Source: Phycisphaerales bacterium
GTDB taxonomy: Bacteria > Planctomycetota > Phycisphaerae > Phycisphaerales > SM1A02
Length of the DNA: 13,972 bases
Direction of reading: 5' to 3'
NCBI GenBank assembly: GCA_003520025.1
Contig: DOVP01000185.1
Coordinates: 1-13,972, forward strand
How positions within the stretch are numbered: position 1 is the stretch's first letter; each line of letters starts with the position of its first letter. The position numbers were made by a program, and so were the translations under genes. This document shows, one piece after another, positions 7,912-13,972 of the stretch. Below the pieces are notes generated by a model. It searched no databases, was not told the DNA's origin, and worked only from the letters and a program-made list of their open reading frames with translations.

Positions 7912-9039
7912 ATGACACCCCCCCATCGCGGCCAACGCCGGACCGCCTTCACGCTCGTCGAAATCCTTGTGGTGATTGCTCTCATCGGTGTGCTTGCGGG
8001 CATTCTGCTCGTCGCAGTCGGTGGCGCAACCAATGCCGCGCGGGCGATGCGGACAAAGGCAACCATGGAGTCGCTCTCCGCGGCAATCGATTCGTTTGTG
8101 CTCGAACATGGAACCATGCCAGGCATCGTCCCCATAGCGGCGCTCCATACGGGCGGGTCCGCCGACGCGTGGATGACCAACACGCAGAACATTCTGCTGC
8201 ATCTGATGGGTGGTGCCCGAGTCAGCCCCATGAGTAACGACATCCCCCTGAGCCCGAGTCTCGAAGCGGAATACAACCGATTCAAGGATGCGGCCGTGAG
8301 TGAAGACGGCGTGGAGCCACTCAGCTTCACGCTGACCGACTCAGACCATGACATCACGTATCAGGTCGTAGTCAGAACCCCACGTATTGGTGAAGGGCCG
8401 TGGATCAATGGGCAGGACTACTCGCCCTACCTCTCGCCCAAGGAGCATGAATTACTCGAACAGTGGGTGTGGGGATATGGCAACAGTTCGGAACTGCCGG
8501 ATGGAGAAGACAACCAAGCCATCACCGCTGGCTTTACGGCACTTCCGGATCTGGTCGATGCTTGGGGGCAGCCAATCATCGTCTTTCGACGAGAGCGGGA
8601 CAGCGGCCCCATCCTTCCAGGAGGTCCCGGCGTATTGCCCCAATTCAGATTGAATGGCATCGACCGCTACCTCGGCGCGACGAATCTCGGACAGTTGCAG
8701 GAGCGGCAACTCTGCCGAAGTGGTGAGTCAGCCCGTGGCAGCCGTATCGGTGATCAATGTGAGTCACTTGAACGCGAGTACTGGCTCTATCTCTTGCTCT
8801 CGCATCCGGCGATGCGGTGGGAGTATGGTGATGAAGGAGATCCTGACTATCTCGGAACGGGTCGATCTGGCTACGCGATGTTGTCTCCAGGGCCTGATGG
8901 GATTTACTTCGCTCGCCACGACGGTCCAAAGGATGACACGACCGGCGTCCCCATTCCTCCAGACGAGTTTCCTGCATCCGAAAATGACCATGACCGTCTC
9001 AAGGAATTCGATGACATCGTGATGTACGGAGGGTCGTGA
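7912..9039 (+). CDS. type II secretion-like pseudopilin (prepilin N-terminal methylation domain)
   Basis: A 375-residue protein starting MTPPHRGQRRTAFTLVE. The class III signal is followed by a long hydrophobic helix (LVVIALIGVLAGILLVAV); cleavage would be after Ala12 instead of the usual Gly, with the conserved Glu at position 5 of the mature protein (Glu17). The rest is a large soluble domain, including SPGPDGIYFA and a C-terminal DDIVMYGGS, which resembles GspG-like pseudopilins enlarged in planctomycetes. It would assemble in a periplasmic pseudopilus. GGAG at 7900-7903 lies 8 nt before the ATG at 7912, better than the GTG at 7885. No other secretion gene is adjacent, so it is probably an orphan pilin. 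Confidence 0.85.
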   Translation: MTPPHRGQRRTAFTLVEILVVIALIGVLAGILLVAVGGATNAARAMRTKATMESLSAAIDSFVLEHGTMPGIVPIAALHTGGSADAWMTNTQNILLHLMGGARVSPMSNDIPLSPSLEAEYNRFKDAAVSEDGVEPLSFTLTDSDHDITYQVVVRTPRIGEGPWINGQDYSPYLSPKEHELLEQWVWGYGNSSELPDGEDNQAITAGFTALPDLVDAWGQPIIVFRRERDSGPILPGGPGVLPQFRLNGIDRYLGATNLGQLQERQLCRSGESARGSRIGDQCESLEREYWLYLLLSHPAMRWEYGDEGDPDYLGTGRSGYAMLSPGPDGIYFARHDGPKDDTTGVPIPPDEFPASENDHDRLKEFDDIVMYGGS

Positions 9040-9091
9040 GCAGGCAGGGCTACGCCGCGAGGGCATCGGGAGTCGATGAGACCCACTACGA

Positions 9092-9124
9092 CAACGCCGC
9101 GATCATCTTAGGATCGCGGCGTTG
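9092..9124. terminator. 13-bp perfect hairpin between convergent genes
   Basis: CAACGCCGCGATC (9092-9104) pairs with GATCGCGGCGTTG (9112-9124) around the 7-nt loop ATCTTAG. It lies between the stops of the pseudopilin (+) and cysC (-), as expected for a bidirectional terminator. Neither side has a long T run, so it may act with Rho or as an mRNA 3'-end stabiliser. Confidence 0.7.
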
Positions 9125-9152
9125 CTGCAATTGGAACTGAAGAACGGACTGC

Positions 9153-9767
9153 TCAGGCGAGCAAGCCCCGATCGGTAATACTCGCGAGCGTTTCGGTGAC
9201 CGACTCTTCGAGGGTCTGGTCGCCGGTGTGCAGCACGAGTTCGGCGTTTTCCGGCTCCTCATAGGGATCATCGATGCCGGTGAAACCCTTGATCTCGCCT
9301 GCGCGGGCCTTCTTGTAGAGACCCTTCGGATCGCGTTCCTCGGCGATATCAAGAGGGACTTCCACATAACACTCGATGAAGGGAATGCCGGCCTCTTCAT
9401 GCAAGGTGCGAACCGCGTCACGGTCGACCTTGTAGGGGCTGATAAAGGAGGCCAGCGTCACGACGCCGGCATCCGAGAAGAGTTTGCACACCTCGCCGAT
9501 ACGGCGGATGTTTTCGGCGCGATCCTCGGCAGAGAAGCCGAGGTTCTTGTTGAGGCCCATGCGGATGTTGTCGCCATCAAGGCGATACACCGGGTTGCCC
9601 TGAGCGCACAGCACCTGCTCAAGCGCCACGGCGACGGTGCTCTTGCCGCTTCCGGAGAGCCCTGTGAACCACACCGTTCCGCCGGTCTGCTTCATGCAGG
9701 CCTTCCGCTCTTCGGGCGTCACGACGCCATCATGCCAGTGAACATTGGTTGCGACCTGTTCGGCCAT
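9153..9767 (-). CDS. cysC: adenylylsulfate (APS) kinase
   Basis: CysC phosphorylates APS with ATP to make PAPS, the activated sulfate used for assimilation or sulfation. The 204-residue product has a P-loop GLSGSGKST at 36-44, then DGDNIRMGLNKNLGFS and RAENIRRIGEV, which bind the APS substrate, followed by SFISPYK and GLYKKARAG. The length is that of a stand-alone enzyme. Start: GGAG (read on minus, 9776-9779) is 8 nt before the ATG at 9767; a longer frame to 9809 would begin inside the sat end region with no ribosome site. It is 42 nt downstream of sat on the same strand, so they form one operon. Confidence 0.96.
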   Translation of the reverse strand: MAEQVATNVHWHDGVVTPEERKACMKQTGGTVWFTGLSGSGKSTVAVALEQVLCAQGNPVYRLDGDNIRMGLNKNLGFSAEDRAENIRRIGEVCKLFSDAGVVTLASFISPYKVDRDAVRTLHEEAGIPFIECYVEVPLDIAEERDPKGLYKKARAGEIKGFTGIDDPYEEPENAELVLHTGDQTLEESVTETLASITDRGLLA

Positions 9768-9809
9768 TGGTTGTACTCCGTTGAATCTAAAAAGGTGAAT
9801 ATGGTTCAA

Positions 9810-11003
9810 TCAGCCAGCGACTGGTTCCGCCGCGGTGGCCCACTCGATGAGGACATCGGCCACCTCCGGGCGGCTGAACTCGGCAGGTGGGCGATCGCCT
9901 TGTGCCAGGAGTTCACGCACCTTGGTGCCGCTGAGGAAGATCTGATCTCCCTTGATCTTGGGGAAGGTCTTGGCCGACACCATGCCCTGCGCCTTGTTGC
10001 TCCAAGCGGCGTGCTCGAACTTCAGCGGCGTGACGGCGAGATCGCCTTCGTTCATGTCGTTGAAGATCTCCTGCGCGTCGTAGGTGCCGTAGTAGTCGCC
10101 CACGCCAGCATGGTCGCGACCCACGATGAAGTGGGAGATGCCATAGTTCTGTCGAACCAATGCATGCAGCACCGCTTCGCGGGGACCGGCATACCGCATC
10201 GCGGCGGGCATCACACTGAGCATCGTGTACTCGGGAACGAAGTAGTGCTCGATGATGGTCTCGTAGCACTTCATGCGGACGTCTGCCGGGATATCGCCGG
10301 GCTTGGTCTCACCTACGAGCGGATGGATGAGCAGACCGTCGCAAATCTCGGTAGCGCACTTGCAGAGGTACTCGTGAGCGCGGTGGATCGGGTTGCGGGT
10401 CTGGAAGGCGGCCACGGTTGACCAGCCCTTGTCTTCGAACGCAGCGCGGGTCGCTGCAGGCGAAAGGCGATACTCGGTGAACTGCTCGCCCGGCTCGTGC
10501 TCCGGTGTGACGGTCAATACGTGGATGTCGCCGCCGACGAGCCAGTCACCTTCATCCATGACGGCCTTGACACCGGGGTGAGCTTCATCGGTCGTCCGGA
10601 ACACGCCGTTCATTTCGATGTCACGATCGTGTCCATAGATCTCATCGACGTCCATCACTGCAAGCAGAGTGCCATCGGAGTGGCACAACGCAGCCCGGCC
10701 ACCTTCGCTCAGTGTGGCTTTGACATCGTCATCGACCGCGAGCGTCACGGGAATCGGAAAGATCGTTCCATTGGCGAGCCGCATGGTGTTGCAGATCGAC
10801 TCGAAGTCTGCCTTGCAGGCGAAACCTGTGAGCGGGCTGAACGCGCCGATGGCGATCATCTCAAGATCACAAGCCTGCTTGGAAGACAGTTCGATCCGGG
10901 GAAGCGACGCGGCTTCTTCGCGGAGCGTGGCGGCCTCGGTCTCAGACACAATGCGGTTGATGAGCGTGCCACCATGCGGTGGAATGAGCGATCCAACTGA
11001 CAT
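9810..11003 (-). CDS. sat: sulfate adenylyltransferase (ATP sulfurylase, homomeric Sat type)
   Basis: Sat makes APS from sulfate and ATP. The 397-residue product has the hallmark QTRNPIHRAHEY (QxRN and HxxH of the nucleotide site) and GRDHAGVGDYYGTYDA further on, then KIKGDQIFLSGTKVRELL near the end. It is the single-chain type, unlike CysD/CysN. GGAG (12 to 9 nt before the start, read on minus at 11012-11015) lies 8 nt from the ATG at 11003. The next gene is cysC, so the two steps to PAPS are made together. The 113 nt upstream has GC-rich inverted repeats but no promoter I can call with confidence. Confidence 0.97.
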   Translation of the reverse strand: MSVGSLIPPHGGTLINRIVSETEAATLREEAASLPRIELSSKQACDLEMIAIGAFSPLTGFACKADFESICNTMRLANGTIFPIPVTLAVDDDVKATLSEGGRAALCHSDGTLLAVMDVDEIYGHDRDIEMNGVFRTTDEAHPGVKAVMDEGDWLVGGDIHVLTVTPEHEPGEQFTEYRLSPAATRAAFEDKGWSTVAAFQTRNPIHRAHEYLCKCATEICDGLLIHPLVGETKPGDIPADVRMKCYETIIEHYFVPEYTMLSVMPAAMRYAGPREAVLHALVRQNYGISHFIVGRDHAGVGDYYGTYDAQEIFNDMNEGDLAVTPLKFEHAAWSNKAQGMVSAKTFPKIKGDQIFLSGTKVRELLAQGDRPPAEFSRPEVADVLIEWATAAEPVAG

Positions 11004-11116
11004 GAAATAGGCTCCAAAATTCGGGGAAAACGGAGATCGTAGAGACCGCCGCCGCCTGGCGGGGCGCCAACCTCACGGAAAGCCCGAAAAGGGGTCAGGT
11101 AGACGTATTTTTTCCG

Positions 11117-12040
11117 CTATTTCGGTCGCCCACCGGGGCGACGTTGTCCACCCGGTGCCCGGCCACCCTGCGATCGCCGGGCCTGCTTGATCGCCTGCGG
11201 ATCTTCCAGAATCGTACGCATCGCCGTCTGCTGACTGGACGTCAAAGCAGCCCACAAGGCTTCCTGCGCTTCGGCGACCTTCTGCTGCATGAGTTGGCGT
11301 TGTTGGCGGTTGTCACGTCTGGTCGACTCCGCTTCGCGGGAGCCGGGGGGGGGTGCATCTTTCTGCTGATCGGTACCCCTCTGGCGGCGATCACCTATCT
11401 GCGATCGCAATGCGTCGAGTGTCTTCATGGCGGCCTGCCGCTGAACGCTGGTCAACTCAAGCGACATGTAGACAGCCGCCCACGTACGAGGATCGACGCG
11501 GTTGGCGCCACCATCCATCGAACCAGCCGCTTCGATCAGTTTCTCCTTCGTGCCGTTGCTCTTGATCCATTCGCGGATGCGGGTGACTTCCGCTTCGCTG
11601 AGTGGTTCGCCCTTGGAGGGCATGATGTCCTCATGCTCTCGCGGCAGGCTGACCCGAGTCAGCAACTCGCTCTGCTCAGGGTTGCCCGGCACGACCACCC
11701 AATCACGGCTGTCACCATCGAAGAGCATTTCGATCGGCATGACTCGAACGCCCGCCTCCTGCTTCTCCGCTCCATGGCACTTTCCACATCGCCTTGCGAG
11801 CAACGACTGCACACCGTCGCCACCCATCGGAGCGTCACCTGGCGGCCGCATCGCGTCCCGCTCGCCGCCGCCCTGCGACTGCACATCCGGACCAGCGAGC
11901 GGTGCTTCCTGCGCCTCGCCAGCCGAATCGTCCTGCTGTTTGGCGGTATCAGCCGGGGATGTCGGGTCCCACTCCTCTTGGTTGGCCACGACGTAGGCCG
12001 AAGAAACCAAAACGGACGCAAGAATCAGTGACATGTTCAT
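11117..12040 (-). CDS. exported monohaem cytochrome c (planctomycete PSCyt1-like) with two LTxxQ motifs
   Basis: A 307-residue protein. Residues 1-20 form a signal peptide, with a Pro/Gly/Gln-rich linker to about 75. The haem site is RCGKCHG (Cys85, Cys88, His89); the likely distal ligand is Met140 in DIMPSKGEPLSEAE, and VPGNPEQSELL lies between. This is the pattern of planctomycete cytochrome c domains (about 78-160). The C-terminal half is helical, charged and Gln-rich with LTSVQ (196-200) and LTSSQ (266-270), exactly 70 residues apart, like the LTxxQ motif of Spy/CpxP proteins. A run of nine C lies in the coding strand (11345-11353). AGGAG is 8 nt before the ATG at 12040. It is divergent from mrp, and its redox partner is unknown. 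Confidence 0.85.
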   Translation of the reverse strand: MNMSLILASVLVSSAYVVANQEEWDPTSPADTAKQQDDSAGEAQEAPLAGPDVQSQGGGERDAMRPPGDAPMGGDGVQSLLARRCGKCHGAEKQEAGVRVMPIEMLFDGDSRDWVVVPGNPEQSELLTRVSLPREHEDIMPSKGEPLSEAEVTRIREWIKSNGTKEKLIEAAGSMDGGANRVDPRTWAAVYMSLELTSVQRQAAMKTLDALRSQIGDRRQRGTDQQKDAPPPGSREAESTRRDNRQQRQLMQQKVAEAQEALWAALTSSQQTAMRTILEDPQAIKQARRSQGGRAPGGQRRPGGRPK

Positions 12041-12148
12041 CAGACACGCTCCTTGGGGCGGCGGGATGAACCGGCGAAGCGGCCATTCCCTGTCGATATC
12101 ATCCTACGTCACGCTGTGTCCAGCCATCCCCCCCTTTGGAGCGTCCCT
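12041..12148. promoter_or_regulatory. divergent promoter region of the cytochrome gene and mrp
   Basis: The cytochrome and mrp genes start at opposite ends of this 108-nt gap, so both promoters must lie here or in the gene ends. I see the two Shine-Dalgarno sites (12049-12053 on minus and 12138-12141 on plus) and a C run before the latter, but no clear -35/-10 pair. Confidence 0.4.
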
Positions 12149-13216
12149 GTGCCCATTCAAGAATCAGACATCAGAGAGGCCCTCCGCAGCGTCGAGGATC
12201 CGGACCTGAAGCAAGATCTCGTCACGCTCGGCATGGTGCAGTCCATCGAGGTGGACGGGCAAGACATTCGAGTCATCATCGAGTTGACCACGCCAGCCTG
12301 CCCGATGAAAGATCGCATCCGAAGCGACGCCGAGCAGGCCATCGCCAAGGCCGTAGGAGACGCATCGCCGAACATCACCATCGAATTCACCTCTCCCCCA
12401 CCGACTCAATCGCGTGATGTACTTCCGGGGGTACGACATGTCGTTGCGGTGGGCGCTGGTAAGGGCGGCGTCGGAAAGTCCACCATTTCGACGTTGCTGG
12501 CCCTCGGGCTCTCGCGAGCAGGCGCTACGGTCGGCCTGCTCGATGGCGACATCTACGGACCATCGCTCGGAACCATGCTCGGACTCGACGATCTTGATCC
12601 GGTCGCCAAGGGCAACATTCTGGTGCCGTTTGACGTACATGGCATCAAAGCCATGACGATCGGCAAACTCGTCGATCCGGAGAAGCCGATGATCTGGCGG
12701 GGCCCGATGGCGCACAAGGCATTCTCACAACTGCTGCTCCAGACCGACTGGGGCGAACTCGATTATCTCATTGTCGATCTTCCACCTGGTACAGGTGATG
12801 TGCCGCTGTCCTTGGCGCAAGCACTGCCGCTTGCTGGCGCAGTGATCGTCTGCACCCCGCAGCGAGTTGCGCAGGACGATGCTCGGCGCGCGGTGCGGAT
12901 GTTTGAAGAACTCGGCGTGCCAATCGTTGGTGTGGTCGAGAACATGAGTTGGTTTGTTGCCGATGACGGCGTCGAATACGACCTCTTTGGCCGCGGCGGC
13001 GCCGAACAAATGGCGACCGACATGGCGATCCCCTTTCTCGGCCCGCTGCCGCTGCACATTGCAATGCGGCAGAACGCAGATGCGGGCACACCGCTTAGCA
13101 ACTTCGAGATCAGCAACGACATCACCGCGGCCATCGATCACCTCGCTGGAGAACTTGCCCGGCAGGTCGCCATCCGAGTAGCCGCCGCCGAACAGCCCAC
13201 CATTTCGGTGAGCTGA
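12149..13216 (+). CDS. mrp: Mrp/ApbC/Nbp35-family iron-sulfur carrier ATPase
   Basis: A 355-residue protein with an N-terminal MIP18/DUF59 domain (about 1-80; LTTPACPMKD with Cys51) and a MinD-like P-loop ATPase. The deviant Walker A is GKGGVGKST at about 104-112, with LLDGDIYGPSLG at 130-141, DYLIVDLPPGTGD and the late ENMSWF. Such proteins carry and transfer [4Fe-4S] clusters. The usual CxxC after ENMS(Y/W)F is replaced by VADDG (about 270-274). The start is GTG at 12149, because GGAG lies 7 nt upstream and the DUF59 fold begins right after; a longer ATG frame from 12053 would run through the divergent promoter gap. The stop is 12 nt from the convergent CPBP gene. Confidence 0.92.
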   Translation: MPIQESDIREALRSVEDPDLKQDLVTLGMVQSIEVDGQDIRVIIELTTPACPMKDRIRSDAEQAIAKAVGDASPNITIEFTSPPPTQSRDVLPGVRHVVAVGAGKGGVGKSTISTLLALGLSRAGATVGLLDGDIYGPSLGTMLGLDDLDPVAKGNILVPFDVHGIKAMTIGKLVDPEKPMIWRGPMAHKAFSQLLLQTDWGELDYLIVDLPPGTGDVPLSLAQALPLAGAVIVCTPQRVAQDDARRAVRMFEELGVPIVGVVENMSWFVADDGVEYDLFGRGGAEQMATDMAIPFLGPLPLHIAMRQNADAGTPLSNFEISNDITAAIDHLAGELARQVAIRVAAAEQPTISVS

Positions 13217-13228
13217 GCGGTCAGCCCC

Positions 13229-13972
13229 CTACCCAAGCATCACCATCAGCATCGCCATCACGATGCCATTGGATACCCCGTGCATGACCATCGGAGCAAT
13301 AAGGCTCCCTCGCCATTCGCGCGCCAGTGAAAACGCGACTGCCAGCGACGCAAGCGCGGGGACGGCCAGCAGGCCCTGCGGATGAATGAGCGCAAAGATC
13401 AGTGATGTGGCTCCAGCCGCCGCCGCAATCGACAACCACGGCGCCAGTTGACCTGCAGCGCTGCGTACCTGCCGGTACAGCACTCCGCGGAACATGGTTT
13501 CCTCCACCACAGGCGCCGCTACGCTCGCCATCAGCAGCACCTGTATTCGGACGCCCCAGCCGCCACCGGCCAATTCGCCAACAATGGGATGCGCCGCAGA
13601 GGATGCGCCTTCTTCGGGCGCGGCGAGCAGGATGAGTAAGATCGAGATCAAGAGGCCTACAGCCGCAATCGGCAGCGCCGCTGCGTAGCCCACCACACCG
13701 CATCCCAGTTCGATTCCGAACCCTCGGCCACGTGTCCAACCGATGTCTCGCCGTACAGACTCCCACGGCACGCCGCGAATCACCGGCCAGGCCAAGACAC
13801 CAAGGCTCACGAAGAATCCAATGATCGATACCACCAAGGCCAGGTGCTTCGGTAACTCCTCCGCAAGTATCGCCGCTGCGATCAAGATGATCGAGAAAGC
13901 AATGAGCCAGATCGCGAACGTTTCGGCATAGATGCCGTCGTGCGAAGAAAGGGGGTGAAGGCGGGAGCGAAG
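13229..13972 (-). CDS. CPBP-family intramembrane metalloprotease, 5' end outside the window
   Basis: The frame stays open from the stop at 13229 to the right edge, with no ATG or GTG in the last stretch, so the true start is beyond the window. The visible part has several hydrophobic segments and the three CPBP (CAAX protease/bacteriocin-processing) motifs: EETMFR (13487-13504), FALIH (13382-13396) and HGVSN (13268-13282). These supply the catalytic Glu pair and the metal-binding His residues in membrane helices. A TTG at 13885 is possible but would drop an obvious upstream membrane helix (13886 to about 13930). Function in planctomycetes is mostly unknown; it may cut membrane proteins or peptides. 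It converges on mrp, with 12 nt between. Confidence 0.85.
   Translation of the reverse strand, partial: LRSRLHPLSSHDGIYAETFAIWLIAFSIILIAAAILAEELPKHLALVVSIIGFFVSLGVLAWPVIRGVPWESVRRDIGWTRGRGFGIELGCGVVGYAAALPIAAVGLLISILLILLAAPEEGASSAAHPIVGELAGGGWGVRIQVLLMASVAAPVVEETMFRGVLYRQVRSAAGQLAPWLSIAAAAGATSLIFALIHPQGLLAVPALASLAVAFSLAREWRGSLIAPMVMHGVSNGIVMAMLMVMLG

Noticed and set aside
9228..10421. A 397-codon open frame on the plus strand, antisense to cysC and sat
   Set aside because: It overlaps two well-recognised genes on the other strand, and its translation has no recognisable motif; long antisense frames are common in GC-rich coding DNA.
11004..11116. GC-rich leader upstream of sat, examined for a riboswitch
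   Set aside because: There are short inverted GC repeats but no conserved core of a known riboswitch that I can recognise, so it is left uncalled.
11144..12031. A 295-codon open frame on the plus strand, antisense to the cytochrome gene
   Set aside because: The cytochrome on the minus strand has a signal peptide, CxxCH and a good ribosome site; the antisense translation has none of these.

Overview
The window looks like chromosomal DNA of a planctomycete, most likely class Phycisphaerae. The supporting signs are a GC-rich sequence, a planctomycete-type cytochrome c (PSCyt1-like), planctomycete-style dockerin repeats (D-x-N-x-N-G...DLLAVIG), and a pseudopilin with an FTLVE prepilin motif. Most genes have a GGAG-type Shine-Dalgarno 7-9 nt before the start, which I used to correct several starts. 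No insertion sequence, phage gene or CRISPR array is visible; this is mostly a housekeeping region with some unusual proteins.

Layout. 176-3604 (+): a 1142-residue membrane protein joining an N-terminal FHA-like domain, one transmembrane helix, a trypsin-fold serine protease, beta-rich modules, a dockerin pair and an unassigned C-terminal domain. 3689-3862 (+): a possible 57-residue very basic protein. 4012-5507 (+): an Acr3 arsenite efflux gene whose stop overlaps the start of an NTF2-like gene (ATGA). 5554-6126 (-): a convergent lipoprotein with a second NTF2-like (DUF4440/SnoaL) domain. 6208-6280 (-): tRNA-Asn(GTT). 6451-7845 (+): ribosomal protein L31 and release factor 1, separated by a strong hairpin. 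7912-9039 (+): a type II secretion-like pseudopilin. 9092-9124: a 13-bp hairpin between convergent units. 9153-11003 (-): the sulfate-activation pair sat-cysC. 11117-12040 (-): an exported monohaem cytochrome c with two LTxxQ motifs. 12149-13216 (+): an Mrp/ApbC Fe-S carrier ATPase, divergent from the cytochrome. 13229 to the right edge (-): a CPBP intramembrane protease, cut by the window end.

How the genes work together. sat and cysC make APS and then PAPS from sulfate and ATP. The acr3/NTF2-like pair is translationally coupled and probably acts in metalloid export. rpmE and prfA form a translation pair seen in other bacteria, here without prmC next to prfA. The FHA-TM-protease-dockerin protein is the best candidate for an undescribed system: its layout suggests a phospho-dependent cytoplasmic module physically joined to an exported protease and a putative TIM-barrel-like domain. 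That reading rests on motifs and predicted topology, not on homology searches.
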